The position numbers and the translations under genes are program-made. Below are positions 1 through 11,100 of a stretch of DNA of 31,360 nt, piece after piece. The stretch lies in contig JAPLNJ010001117.1 of assembly GCA_026692885.1 (NCBI GenBank), forward strand, positions 1 through 31,360, given 5' to 3'. Each line of letters starts with the position of its first letter. Position 1 is the stretch's first letter. This stretch comes from Planctomycetota bacterium. Lineage in GTDB: Bacteria; Planctomycetota; Planctomycetia; Pirellulales; Pirellulaceae. A model generated the notes under the pieces. That model was not told the DNA's origin, ran no database searches, and saw only the letters and a program-made list of their open reading frames with translations.

Positions 1-1787
1 ACCGCCAGCGGGCGAAGGTGCTGGGCGTGTTCCACGGCGAGGTGACGCTTCCACGGCTGCAAATGATGATGGAGTGGGACGAAGCGGATGTGGCCGGCCT
101 GGGGAGCGAACTGGTGCGGACCGGCCTGGCGACGCCCGCGCCGTACAACCACCTGGGGCTGAATCCGGCGCTGTGTCCCTACCAGCGCGCCGGCCTGGCG
201 GCGGACGAGCGGGACGCGCTGACGGCTCGCTGGACCGCAACGATGCGCCAGTTCGTGGACTTTCTCGTGCAGCAACGCGACCGCGACGCGCAGCTCGCGG
301 CCACGCTCACCTTGCTCGAGCTGCCCAACGCCATGGCCCTGTTGGACGGGGTGCGAGCGGCCGGCGACCCCGTGGAGACGATCGCTCTGACGACCTATCT
401 TTTTCTGCTGGTGCAGTCGCTCAGCAAACCGCGGGTGCTGGCCAAGATCGCCGCGGTGCGGGACGCCGCCGAGCAATCGCTGGGCTCGGCCGCGTGGAGT
501 CACACCCAGTTCGAGGCGCGCCACACGCGGATCGAGCAGCAGTCGGACGGCGGCCAGTTCCCGGCCGCGCTGGCGGCCGCCCGCGAGCTGCACCGTCGCG
601 CCGTGGCGGCCGGCGAAGCGGCCTACGCCGATGCCGACTACGACCTGGCGATGGCGTGTATCCTGCTCGGCCGCGTCCTGAACCGCGGCGGCCGCGCCGG
701 CGAGGCGCTGCCGCTGCCGCAGGAAGCGCAAGGCCGCTTCGAGTCCATCGCCGCGTCGCGAGACAGCCGAGCGGCCCAGCGGATGGCCCGCGTTTCGCTG
801 ACCGAGCAAGGTGATTGCCTGAGGGCGATGGGAAAACTAGATGCTGCCGCGGCCGCGTACGAGCAGGCCATCGAGCGTGCTAAGGCACTGGAAGACGCTC
901 GGAGCGTCGCCGTCAACAAGTTCCAACTCGGCAGTGTGCGTTATCTGCAGCGGCGGTATGTCGATGCCCTGCGAGCGTACGAAGAGGCCCGCCAGACGAT
1001 GGCCGCTTTGGACGAGCCGCTGTCGGTGGCGACCGCTTGGCACCAGATCGGCATGGTGCATCAGGACGATGGCCGCCCCGAGGCCGCCGAGCAGGCTTAT
1101 CGGCAAGCCCTGGCCATCCGCACCCAGGAAGGCGATGTGAAAGGCCAGGCCGATTCGCTCACGCAGCTCGGCAACCTTTACGCGGACGTACTTCACCGAC
1201 TCGAAGACGCCGCGTCCTTCGATCGCCAGGCCGCGGACAAGTACGTCGCGATCGGCGATTTGGCGTTCGAAGGCCGGTCCCGCAACAACTTGGCCGACAC
1301 GCTCCGCCAACTGGGCCGCTTCGACGAAGCGCGCACGGAATCCCAGCCAGCCCGACGACGTTGCCGTTGCTTCGGGCGAACGTGCGGTGGAAGTAGAGCA
1401 TCCGATCTGGTGCAAGTAGACCAGTCCCTCTTTCTCACCGAGCTCTGCCGGCCGGACCCACTCGCCGAGAGTCTTGTTACGGAGGAAACGGAGCGGCCCG
1501 GCGAGCGAAAGCGGTTGGGCCGAGCGGATCAGCACGACGTTACTTTGGGCCAACACGCGGATTTCGGCCGTGTCGCGATCGGTAACCACGGTGGCCACGG
1601 CGCGGTCGAGATCGCAGGTCCCCCTGGCGACGGCGGCAACGGTTCCATAACCGCGAACTTCCAACAAGGCCCGCAGGCGAGGGGCGGTGGGCGGCCCAAC
1701 GCACGTCACGCGTGTCGTGCATCGGCCTTGTTTCAACCCAAGTGTTCCACTACTCGGCCCGTGTCAGCCGGATCGCTTCCAGACTAG
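1..1787 (+). CDS. STAND/TPR-repeat protein, 5'-truncated by window edge, chimeric 3' end
   Basis: The frame is open to the left edge (codons before the GTG at 18 are sense), so the true start lies upstream. The first ~60 residues after that GTG resemble the winged-helix segment that follows the NTPase in bacterial STAND/CHAT-type TPR proteins (VFHGEVTLPRL, then HLGLNPALCPY). Residues ~160-440 are TPR helices, with repeats such as AAAYEQAIERAKAL, ALRAYEEARQTMAAL and AEQAYRQALAIRTQEGD. Such proteins are usually intracellular scaffolds or signal-transducing ATPases. Around nt 1340, just after LGRFDEARTE, the TPR pattern stops abruptly and is replaced by low-complexity Arg/Gly-rich sequence to the stop. 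The last 38 bp overlap the convergent fucosidase gene. The tail is most simply read as antisense junk after a rearrangement. TPR assignment is firm; the STAND assignment is by resemblance. Confidence 0.75.
   Translation, partial: RQRAKVLGVFHGEVTLPRLQMMMEWDEADVAGLGSELVRTGLATPAPYNHLGLNPALCPYQRAGLAADERDALTARWTATMRQFVDFLVQQRDRDAQLAATLTLLELPNAMALLDGVRAAGDPVETIALTTYLFLLVQSLSKPRVLAKIAAVRDAAEQSLGSAAWSHTQFEARHTRIEQQSDGGQFPAALAAARELHRRAVAAGEAAYADADYDLAMACILLGRVLNRGGRAGEALPLPQEAQGRFESIAASRDSRAAQRMARVSLTEQGDCLRAMGKLDAAAAAYEQAIERAKALEDARSVAVNKFQLGSVRYLQRRYVDALRAYEEARQTMAALDEPLSVATAWHQIGMVHQDDGRPEAAEQAYRQALAIRTQEGDVKGQADSLTQLGNLYADVLHRLEDAASFDRQAADKYVAIGDLAFEGRSRNNLADTLRQLGRFDEARTESQPARRRCRCFGRTCGGSRASDLVQVDQSLFLTELCRPDPLAESLVTEETERPGERKRLGRADQHDVTLGQHADFGRVAIGNHGGHGAVEIAGPPGDGGNGSITANFQQGPQARGGGRPNARHACRASALFQPKCSTTRPVSAGSLPD
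1342..1736 (-). pseudogene. Possible antisense gene remnant under the TPR tail
   Basis: On the minus strand this stretch reads as a plausible protein segment, with LEVRGYGTVAAVARGT, VLAQSNVVLIRSAQPL and LGEWVRPAELGEKEGLVYLH. The plus-strand reading here is atypical Arg/Gly-rich sequence. I do not recognise the family. It would be an internal or N-terminal fragment without a clear start signal. Its left boundary coincides with the point where the TPR pattern ends, which suggests an insertion or deletion junction near 1340. Evidence is composition only. Confidence 0.3.
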
Positions 1788-3525
1788 CCTTTTCTTGCTT
1801 GTCGTCCACCAGCCGCACCGCCACCGTGTGCTTGCCGGCGGTCTTGAACGTGAGCAATCCGAAAGGATACGAGTGATAGACCGGCGAACCGTTTTGGCGA
1901 TTCTGTAACGTCACGCCCTCATCGGTTTCGATGGCCCAAGGCGTCGGGCCGTCGCTGCGATAGGTGAGATCAATGTAATAATCGCCGGCCTCGGCGACGT
2001 CGATCGTCCAGGCGACACGGCCTTCGGCGGTCCACTTGCCGGCCTGCGTGGCAAACTTCCATTCGCCGAACTTCTCCATCCAGGCAAGTCGCTTCTTCTC
2101 TACGCCCGTGGTCTCGGCGAACTCCACTGGCAAGACGGAGGGCACATTCGGACAGAGTTCCATGATTTGCTCCGCCTTGGCGCCCGACTTCAGTTTCACC
2201 GCGACCACCGACGCCGGACGATCCGGCGCGGCGGCGGGAAGCTGGAATACCGTCCACGTTCCCTGCTTGGTCCAGGTGACGGGAAGAAGCTTGCCATCGG
2301 ACACCACGCCCGCAGCTTCGATCTCGGTCTGCAATCCCGGCAGCCACAGCTGGCCGTCGCCCGGCCAATCGAACACCACCAGGCTCAGCGTGTTGCCCTG
2401 TGTGGTCACGTCGCCCCACGGCAGGGCATGGCCCCACGGTGAAGGGCCGGCGCCATAGACGATTTGCGGATAGCGATTGATCCACTGACCGGCCGTGCGG
2501 AGATATTTGGCCGCCTGCTGGGGAATGCGACCCTTGCCGTCGGGACCGACGTTCAGCAGATACGTGCCGCCGCGGCCGACGGTCGAGACCAAGCGGTGCA
2601 GGATCTCCTTCGAGTCTTTCCAATTCTGGTCATACCACGCGTAGGACCAGGAATCGTTGGTCGTGTCGCAGGTTTCCCAGAGGCCTTCGATATTCCGCGG
2701 CGGGACTTCCATGTCGCCCTTGCTCTCGTAGTCGCCCAGGCCGTGGCCGATCCGGCTGCATAGCAGGGCCTTGGGCTGGGTCTTGCGGACGTAGTCGGCC
2801 AATTCGACGACCAGCTCCTTGGGCATGTTGCCGGGCGTGTCGAACCAGATGAAATTCAGCGGGCCGTACTGCGTGCAGATCTCCTTCACCTGCGGGAAGC
2901 ATTTCTCCCTGAAGTACTGTTCGAAGGTGGCCTGCGAGCCGTCGGGGTTCGTGGCAGGTCCGCCCGAGCCGCCGGGGGCGGTCCAGTCCTGGTTATGGGA
3001 GTAGTAGAAGCCGAAGCCGAGACCCGCTTCGCGGCAGGCCTGCGACAGTTCCTTCATCGGATCGCGTTTGAAAGGAGTGGCATCCACGATGTTGAACGGA
3101 TGCTGCGACTTGAACATCGCGAAGCCTTCGTGGTGCTTGCTCGTGATGATGATCCATTTCATCCCGGCGTCCTTGGCGGTCTGGACGATGGCTTTCGCGT
3201 CGAACTCGGAAGGATTGAACTCGTTGGCAACGGCCATGTAGTCGGCTTCGGAGATCTTCATCTGCCGCTTGATCCACTCGCCGATGCCGTAGAAGGTCTC
3301 GCCCTTCCACTTGCCGCCGAGGTGGGAATACAGGCCCCAGTGCATGAACATGCCGTAATTGCCGTCCCGAAAAAGGCCGCTCCGATCGGAGGTGTCGAGG
3401 CGTTTGACGGTGGCTTCGCCCCACATCTTGTCCATGGACTCCTCGGCCCCAGCACCGATCGCCGGCCGCAGGAGAAGTCCGCCTAGCACGATACACAGCA
3501 TTGGATTGAATGACCTGACTCGCAT
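1750..3525 (-). CDS. Secreted alpha-L-fucosidase, GH29, with C-terminal beta-sandwich domain
   Basis: GH29 enzymes remove alpha-L-fucose from glycans by a retaining mechanism. The start is the ATG at 3525: a GAGGT Shine-Dalgarno lies 6 nt upstream (3532-3536) and it gives a clean signal peptide (MRVRS, hydrophobic core CIVLGGLLL, cleavage near AIGAGA). A longer frame reaches 3648 but lacks these. The catalytic barrel covers residues ~35-370, with GMFMHWGLYS (58-67), KHHEGF (130-135) and FIWFDTPGN; Asp229 in WFD is the expected nucleophile, and the acid/base cannot be fixed by eye. Residues ~485-591 form a separate beta-rich domain (EWKFATQAGKW to SLEAIRLTRAE), likely carbohydrate binding. The 591-residue length suits a GH29 with an accessory domain. 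It is likely periplasmic or extracellular and acts on fucosylated algal or host polysaccharide. The gene is intact and monocistronic; its stop overlaps the convergent TPR reading frame. Confidence 0.93.
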   Translation of the reverse strand: MRVRSFNPMLCIVLGGLLLRPAIGAGAEESMDKMWGEATVKRLDTSDRSGLFRDGNYGMFMHWGLYSHLGGKWKGETFYGIGEWIKRQMKISEADYMAVANEFNPSEFDAKAIVQTAKDAGMKWIIITSKHHEGFAMFKSQHPFNIVDATPFKRDPMKELSQACREAGLGFGFYYSHNQDWTAPGGSGGPATNPDGSQATFEQYFREKCFPQVKEICTQYGPLNFIWFDTPGNMPKELVVELADYVRKTQPKALLCSRIGHGLGDYESKGDMEVPPRNIEGLWETCDTTNDSWSYAWYDQNWKDSKEILHRLVSTVGRGGTYLLNVGPDGKGRIPQQAAKYLRTAGQWINRYPQIVYGAGPSPWGHALPWGDVTTQGNTLSLVVFDWPGDGQLWLPGLQTEIEAAGVVSDGKLLPVTWTKQGTWTVFQLPAAAPDRPASVVAVKLKSGAKAEQIMELCPNVPSVLPVEFAETTGVEKKRLAWMEKFGEWKFATQAGKWTAEGRVAWTIDVAEAGDYYIDLTYRSDGPTPWAIETDEGVTLQNRQNGSPVYHSYPFGLLTFKTAGKHTVAVRLVDDKQEKASLEAIRLTRAE

Positions 3526-3669
3526 GCTAAGACCTCGCTTTCTTGTTTCGGCGATCTCCATGAAACCGTGCCCTGTCGCACCTGCGAATTCTAGCACGGA
3601 TGTCTCACGAGCACATCGTAACGGGAATCGCGTTTCGACGTTGCGCACTCAGCGGTGCTGGCGGAGAAG

Positions 3670-3689
3670 CTCCCGGCGCGAGCCGGGAG
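3670..3689. repeat. REP-like hairpin 1
   Basis: CTCCCGGC and GCCGGGAG form a perfect 8-bp stem around a GCGA tetraloop. It is the first of four small hairpins in the ~390 bp upstream of the fucosidase start. Confidence 0.6.
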
Positions 3690-3737
3690 AGACTTCCCGC
3701 CCGCCGCCTAGCAAAGAGGGGCCGCGCCTCAGAGAAG

Positions 3738-3758
3738 CCTCCGGCGTGAGCCGGCGGG
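3738..3758. repeat. REP-like hairpin 2
   Basis: CCTCCGGC-GTGA-GCCGGCGGG forms a stem with one mismatch and a GNGA-class loop. It is clearly related in design to the hairpin at 3670. Confidence 0.55.
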
Positions 3759-3805
3759 AGATGTCCTGCCCCCAGACCTTACAGCGGCCCGCAGGCGGGC
3801 GTCGG

Positions 3806-3840
3806 GCGGGAAACTCCGGCCAGCTTATGCTGGCGGCTTC
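3806..3840. repeat. Direct repeat with internal hairpin, copy 1
   Basis: The unit reads GCGGGAAACTCCG, then GCCAGC-TTAT-GCTGGC, then GGCTTC. A second copy lies 71 bp downstream. The 6-bp stem is perfect. Confidence 0.7.
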
Positions 3841-3876
3841 ACGGCAAGCGAGGTTCGTCCGGAGTTAGGTTCTACT

Positions 3877-3911
3877 GCGGGAAACTCCGGCCAACTGACG
3901 TTGGCGGCTTC
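3877..3911. repeat. Direct repeat with internal hairpin, copy 2
   Basis: Same flanks as the copy at 3806, but the stem is GCCAAC-TGAC-GTTGGC. Both arms changed together (CAGC/GCTG became CAAC/GTTG), so pairing is preserved by compensatory substitutions. Confidence 0.7.
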
Positions 3912-4222
3912 CACTCTCGTCGCGAAATGCCCAACGTCAAATGATCTGTCAACCCAGGGTGCGCTGCGCGACCCTGGGCTTTGGTCTGCCACCGCTTCGC
4001 GGTAGTCGTTCGACTCGGTGTGGGCACCGAATGGCTGCTCGACGGGCGGGCCTTTGGAGTGCGGTGGCTCGACACCGCTTTTTTTCTTTTCGCAGCGCAG
4101 CCAACTCGCTCGTTTCACCCTCGTTCGGCAGCATGAACCGGCCAGGACGGCTCTCCCCAAACTGGGAAGTCGCCAGTCCCGACCTGTAAATCATCGCCTG
4201 GGCAGGACGCCTCCGGGCAAGA

Positions 4223-4290
4223 AAAGTAGTAGGCACACTCCGTGTGCCGCAACGAACGGCGGACGGCACACGGAGTGTGCCTGCTACTTT
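4223..4290. repeat. Long inverted repeat, 27-bp arms
   Basis: The left arm (4223-4249, beginning AAAGTAGTAGGCACACTC) and right arm (4264-4290, ending GAGTGTGCCTGCTACTTT) are complementary at 26 of 27 positions around a 14-bp spacer. Each arm contains a shorter palindrome around CACACTCCGTGTG. There is no T-tract and no gene ends here, so a mobile REP/MITE-like element is likelier than a terminator. Confidence 0.75.
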
Positions 4291-4319
4291 GGAGGCCTCA
4301 TGTCTGGAGGTATCAGCTC

Positions 4320-4581
4320 GTAGGGTGGGCCAAAGCGGGCCAGCGGCAACCAACAGTCCCAACCAACAGCACCGCCAAGCCGGCGAGCCCGAAATCGGGT
4401 GCGGACCAGCGCCGGCCCACCAGGATCGACTCGCCATCTCGTGCGATGCGCAGCGTTCGTAATGGTCAGCGGATCCCGGTGGGCCGGCGCTCGGTTTCTT
4501 GGCCTGGGACGGTTCCACGGCAAATCTCCGTTCTTGCCATTTGGAGTGCGTTCTCGCCTGACCCGCTCTGGCCCACCCTAC
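4320..4581. repeat. Nested inverted-repeat element (~262 bp)
   Basis: The outer arms are 4320-4343 (GTAGGGTGGGCCA...) and 4558-4581 (...TGGCCCACCCTAC), 22 of 24 complementary. Inside, 4408-4428 (AGCGCCGGCCCACC...) and 4471-4491 (...GGTGGGCCGGCGCT) pair at 19 of 21 positions. Two nested arm pairs and no coherent coding capacity fit a MITE-like non-autonomous element, or two REP-type palindromes with one inserted in the other. Confidence 0.6.
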
Positions 4582-4771
4582 ACTATGGCGTCGAGAGCCG
4601 GGGGCAGACATCGTGAGTGGGTTGACTCGTCACAGTCGAACCACACGGCTCTGGAGAGCCATGCTACGCCCTGCCCGCGCGTTGTGCCGCTGCCGGGAGA
4701 ATCGCTCGTGAGTCTGGTACGTCGCACCCCGGCGGCCATGGGATACGCAGGGCCGCACCGGCGGTCGAATG

Positions 4772-4799
4772 TTGCACGCGCTTGCGAATCGGCTATATT
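4772..4799 (+). promoter_or_regulatory. Weak sigma70-like promoter candidate
   Basis: TTGCAC, a 16-bp spacer and TATATT (4794-4799) lie ~385 bp upstream of the giant surface-protein gene. This is the best match I saw in the gap. The rest of 4590-5184 shows no convincing gene, only short chance reading frames. The long leader that would result, and the short spacer, keep confidence low. Confidence 0.2.
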
Positions 4800-5184
4800 G
4801 ATCCCGTGTTTTGGGGTTGGCCATTTCGCCGGATTCGTCCGTCGCACGGTCGTCCCGACGACCCGATTTCGGCTCGGTTCCCCGGACACGGCCGTCGCGT
4901 TCGCCGGGATTCCGGTGTGCCGAAAACCCCGCCGCCGCTGACGACTTCTTGGCGTTTTGAATGGTGAGATGAGTTTTGGGGATTGCGGTGTCCGGGGAAT
5001 CGCTCAATTGCCGAGGAGCGGCATGGAGTACCGACAAAGGAAGGATTCTGGAACTCGGCGACAAGCAAGCGGCAAGTCGCCATCTGTACTATCCAAGACT
5101 TGCTGGGACAACGCTACATCGGAGCCGCAAAATCCACACGCACGTACCGAATGACAGCGGTTAAGATACCCAGGAGGACGAACG

Positions 5185-8100
5185 ATGGTGACGAGGTTCA
5201 AACAGCGGTGGCACGGCAGGCATGCTAAAGCCTCTTCACGAGCAAGAACGGCGCGGCGCAGCCGTCGGCTCGCGCTGGAGGTGCTCGAAGATCGACGAGT
5301 CTTGAACGCGGCGCCGACGGACCCGCAGGCGATCCGATTGTTCGATGCCTCGCCTGCGCTGTTCGCGGCCAATCAAGGGCAAGTGGCCGACGCCTCGGTT
5401 CGCTATGCGTTTCAGGGTTCTGGCGCCAACGTGCTGTTGACCGACAACGGCCCGGTGTTGCAGGTGTTTCGGCAGACAGCCGCCGCGGTCGTGCCGACCA
5501 CGCCCGATCCTGGCGAGCCTCAGGGGGTGCCCTCGTGGCCTGCGAACGCGACGACGCAGTCCGAGCAGTTCTCGGTACACTTCCAGGGCGCCAACACGGT
5601 CACGCCGGTCGGCTCGGACCAGGCCCCAACCGTGTTCAACTACTGTGTGGGCGACCGGTCGCAGTGGCACCTGGGCGTGCCGACCTACCAGAAGGTCGCC
5701 TACGAGGGCCTGTACTCGGGCATCGATCTCGAGACTCGGGGCGGGCACGACAGTTTGAAGTACGAGTTCCACGTGGCCCCCGGGGCTGACTACCAGCAGA
5801 TCCGCATCCATTACGAGGGCATCGACGGCCTGTCGGTGGATGACCAGGGTCTGCTGCACGTGAACACGCCCCTGGGTGAGTTGACCGACGCCGCCCCGGT
5901 GATCTATCAAGAGATCGGCGGGCGGCAGGTGGCCGTGGCGGGGCAGTTCCAGTTGATCGGCGCCGACAGCTACACCTTCACGATTACCGGCACGTACGAC
6001 CCAAGCCGGGAATTGGTTATCGACCCAACCTTGTCCTGGTCGACCTACCTGGGCGGGAGCAGCGACGACTATGGCTACGGCGTCGGGGTGGACAGCGGCG
6101 GCAATGCGCTAGTGATGGGATACACCTATTCGAGCGACTTCGCGGGGGTAAACAACACTCACCGCGGCGAATACAACACCTTCGTGGCCAAGGTCAGCAG
6201 CAGCGGCTCGCTGCTCTGGGCGACCTACCTCGGCGGGAGCGGCCGTACTTACGGCCGAGCCATTGCGGTGGACAGCGCCGGCAACGCGATTGTGACGGGC
6301 GACACCAACACACGCGACTTCGCGGGGGCAAACAACAGTTACCACGGCAACTCCGACGCTTATGTGGCCAAGGTCAGCAGCAGCGGCTCGCTGCTTTGGG
6401 CGACCTACCTCGGCGGGAGCTTCGGTGAAGTCGGCTACGGCATCGCGGTGGACAGATCGGGAAATTCGCTGGTGGCGGGCACCACGGCGTCAACCGACTT
6501 CCCGGGGGCAAACAACACGTACCACGGCGGTTTCGTGGCCAAGGTCAGCAGCAGCGGCACGCTGCTCTGGACGACCTATCTCGGCGGGAGCCGCAGCGAC
6601 TACCCCTTGGGCATCGCGGTGGACAGCGGGGGCAATGCGCTGGTGACGGGCGAGGCATTCTCAACCGATTTCGTCGGCGCTAACAATTCTAAGCCCAATT
6701 CTAGCTCCGTCGATCCAAACGCGTTCGTGGCCGAGGTCAGCAGCGGTGGCACCCTCGCTTGGGCGACCTACCTCGGCGGGAGTAAATCCGACCAGGGGAA
6801 AGGCATCGCGGTTGACGGCGCGGGCAATGTGCTGGTGACGGGCTTGACCCAATCAACCGACTTCGCGGGGGCAAACAATACGAACCACGGCGGCCGCTAC
6901 CAGAGCGACGCGTTCGTGGCCAAGGTCGGCAGCAGCGGCACGCTGGCCTGGGCGACCTACCTGGGCGGGAGCGGCTACGACGAAGGCCGCGGCATCGCGG
7001 TGGACAGCGCCGGCAACGCACTTGTGACGGGCAACACCGATTCAATCGACTTTTCGGGGGCCAACAACACGAGCCACGGCAACAGCGACGCTTTCGTGGC
7101 CGAGGTTAGCGGCAGCGGCACGCTGGCCTGGTCGACCTACCTGGGCGGGAGCGGCTACGACGAAGGCTACGGCATCGGGGTGGACAACGCCGGCAACGTG
7201 CTCGTAATGGGGCAAACCCATTCAACGGACCTCGCGGGAGCAAACAACGCGAGCCACAGCGGCAACGATTCCTTTCTGGCGAAACTCACCAATCCCACCT
7301 TATGGTTCGAATTAAGCCCCCTGTTTCACGGAACGAAGATTCTGGCCTGGGCCTGGCCAGCCAGCCAGGCCACGGATCTTGTTGCTTCTGGCCTCCAGGG
7401 GACCTTTACCATTGCCACTGGTCAGCCGGCCATCGGAACCATCGCGTGGGATACCACGACCGTTCCGGATGGCCTGTATCAGGTCCGCGCCGTTTTTTAC
7501 GACGCCTCTGCGAACCCCGTTCATGAAGCGACCTTCCCGGCCCTGGTCAACAACTCCGCGGCCTGGCACAGCGGAACCATCAGCTCCAGCGAGACCTGGA
7601 CCAGCGACAAGGTGAACGTGGTCGACGGCACGGTGACCGTCGCGGCGGGCGCGACCTTGACCATCCAGCCCGGCGCCATCGTGAAATTCGCGCCGGGGGC
7701 CCATTTGCAGATTATCCTGCAAGACGGCGCCACGTTGAATGCCGCGGCCACGCAAGATGCCCCCCTCATCTTCACCTCGTTGGCCGACGACACGGCCGAC
7801 GGCGACACCAACCTGGACGGCCATCAGTCGCAGCCCGAGCCGGGGGATTGGAGCGGGTTTTCCGCGACCACGGGGGCCACGCTCAACTTGAGCCAATACG
7901 TCCAAGTACGCTACATGACCCTGAGCCATTCCGGCACGCTGGGCGGCAATGAAACCTGGTCGGGAACCGTCGTCAATGTAATCAACCAAACCATCGTCGT
8001 CCCGAACGGGCTGACGCTCACGATCCAGCCTGGCGCCATTGTTAAACTCGATGTTGGGGCGGGAATTGTCGTGCAGCCGGGTGGACATTTGATCGCTGAC

Positions 8101-11100
8101 GGGACCGTGGCCCAGCCGATCATCTTCACCTCCATCAAGGACGACTCGGCCGGCGGCGACACCAACGGCGACGGCAACACCAGCTTGTCCACCGCAGGCG
8201 ACTGGCAGTGGCTCCGCCTGGAGGGCACTGCAGTCGGGGACCTGGACTACGTTCAAGTCCGCTACGGCGGCAACTCGTCCAACTCCTACGGCGCCGGCGG
8301 CGAGATCGAGCTGGTCAACGGGGCGACACTCACGCTCGACAACTCCTCGGTGAGCGAATCCCTCAAAGACGGCATCCTGGCCGGCGGTACGGCGATGATC
8401 ACCAACACGCTGGTAACTCTCAACAGCCGCGGCATTGTCGCTTATGTGGGCGGGGGCAACGTGACCGTTAACAACTGCACGGTGGACAACAACGTACAAG
8501 CCGGCCTGTTGGTGCACGGCGGAACGCTCAACGTGGCCAATACGCTCGTCAGCAATAACATCCAAAACGGCGTCGAATACGACTTCGGCACGCTCGCTGC
8601 GCTGCGCTCCTGCGACGTGTGGGCGGCAGCGAGCCTGGGCTCAACCAATTACAGCGGCATCGCCGACCCCACCGGCACCCAGGGCAATATTTCGGCCGAT
8701 CCCAGCTACAAGAATGCGGCACAGGGCGACTACCGGCTCAACTACCTCAGCCCGGCCATCGACGCCGCCGATGGCAGGGCCGCGCCGGCTGCCGACCTGA
8801 TGGGCAACCCGCGTTACAACGACCCGCGGAACGCCAACAAGACCGGCCTGCCCGATGGCCAGGGGAATTATCCCGACCTGGGGGCCTACGAGTTCGTTGA
8901 GTCGGCCTCGTCGAACGTCGACCTGGCCGTGACCTCGGTGGTCGGGTCGACCTCGGCCACCGTCGGGCAGACCCTCACCGTTCAATGGACGATCACCAAC
9001 CTTGGGACCAGCCCGGCAATCGGGCCCTGGCACGATGCGGTCAGCCTGGTCTACGACCCAACGGGCCAGCCCATCCACACGCCCTTGGGCGAAGTGCTGG
9101 TTGGGGAAGGGGTGATCCTGGGAGCCGGGCAAAGCCTGACCACCTCGTCCCAGTTCGTCTTGCCCGGCAGCATCGTCGGCCAGCAGTATTGTGCCATCTA
9201 CACCAACGACCGGGGCGAGGTCTTCGAGGGCCAGAATAGGGGAAACAACGAGGGAGTCGCCTTGGCGTCCACCTCGGTCGGCATGGCAGCCCTGACGATC
9301 GGCGCCCCGGCCCTGACTGGCCAGTTCGCCGCCGCCGGGGAATCTCACTGGTATCAGTTTACCCCTCCCGCCGGCCAGAGCGTCCGCATCAGCCTCACGG
9401 GCGCGGGAACCGGCGCGACGAGATTGTACGTGGCCGAGGGCCGTGTGCCGACCGCCGATGGTTACAACGTGTGCAGCACGCAGTGGAACTCGCCCAGCGC
9501 GAGCGTTTCCATCGACAACGCCCACGCCAGCACGTACTACGTCCTAGCGCAGGCATTGTCGCTCCCTTCCGCCCCGGCGTCGTACACCATCGAGGCCGAC
9601 CCGGTGGCGTTTTCGGTGCAGTCGGTGACGCCCAGCCGCGGCGGCACCAGCGGCACGGTGAGCATTACCGTGACGGGCGACAACTTCCCCGGCGGCAGCA
9701 GCGTGGAGCTTGTGACCTCCGACGGCAAGACCGTGCCGGCGCGCTTGGTGCACCAGGCCGACACGACGAAGATCGTGGTCACCTTTGATCTTTCCACGGC
9801 CGCCGTGGGTCCCGCCGACGTGGTCGTCTTCGACCAGGGCGGCGACAGCCAGGAACTGGCCGGGGCGTTCCAGGTGGTCGCCGGCGGAACGAGCGGATTC
9901 TGGTTCCAAATCGACGGTCCCCCGGCCGCCCGCGCCGGCCGGCAAACCGCGTTCACCCTCACGTGGGGCAATAATGGCTCGGCCGACGCACCGATGCAGT
10001 TGATCAAGATACCCGCCCCCGACGGCGTGACGCTAACGACGGAACCCGGCGGTGTCCCGGTCTCGACTCAACTCCTGCTATTGACCACCGTGCCCGATTC
10101 GCCCGCGGCGGTCCTGCCGCCGGGCTACACGGCCAGCATGCAGTTGTATGTAACGCCCGGCCTCAAGGACTTCAGCCTCGCGGTAAGCACCGTCGCGATC
10201 AACGATCCCTCCCTGACCAGCCAGAGCATCGACTGGAATGAAATGAAAGCGTCCTGCCAGCCCTCCAACCTGAGCGGTGCGCAGTGGGACACCTTCTGGA
10301 GCCAGTTTACCGGTCGACTTGGCAGCACTTGGGCCGACCTGCTGCGCGTCCTGAGCCAGGACGCGCTCGGCATTGATCAAACACAACCCTACCAGCTTCC
10401 CGGCGAGCTGACGTCGTACCTCACGATCCAGCGGGCCATGCTTTCAGAGATAGCAAACGCCGAACAGGCGACCAGCGGCAGCGGTGCCCTTGGGGCCGGC
10501 AGCAAGGTCTTCACGGCGGACGCCCCAACAACGCCATCGGCATCCCCCCCCTCGCTGCCCGGCCAGATTCACGCCCTTACCGTGTCGTTGCAGAAGTACC
10601 CGCGCCAGAGCGGCGAGACGGACTTGCCCGACACTTGGAAAGACCAAGCCGCGTGGGCCTACTTCTTGCATACCGCAGGCGAGGTCTCCGATATCACGGC
10701 GATGCAAAGTCAAATGGATGGGTGGAATCCGATATCGACGGCGGAACTTAAGAGCCAGTTGGCCACGTTGGCGAAAAAAAGTGCCGGCGGAACCGCGTTT
10801 TTCTCTTACTCGGGGCACGGATACGGCGACACAACCGACAACTGTACCGAGGATCAGCGGAGTGGAAAACAGCCTTTCGGCGGTCTACTGACGACCTGGA
10901 TTAGCAACGCTGCGTTGAGTTACGACGACATCATAAAGGCTCTGGGCAACAGTGACGCAAGCCATATCGTCATCGTGCTCGATGCCTGCTACAGCGGCAA
11001 TCTGACCAATCGCCTTAGCTACCTGGCGGCTAATCCGGACTACTGCGCTCAGTACGGCCTGCCAACGATCGACCCTAGGAGATGGACGGTGGTTACCGGC

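Noticed and set aside
4877..4999. Inverted repeat TTCCCCGGACAC / GTGTCCGGGGAA upstream of the giant gene
   Set aside because: The arms are only 12 bp and ~100 bp apart in GC-rich DNA; this may be chance, so it is not listed as a feature.
6037..7290. DNA tandem repeat or CRISPR-like array
   Set aside because: The periodicity is the coding repeat of seven SBBP propeller blades, with diverged nucleotides and no spacer/repeat pattern. I saw no CRISPR array anywhere in the window.
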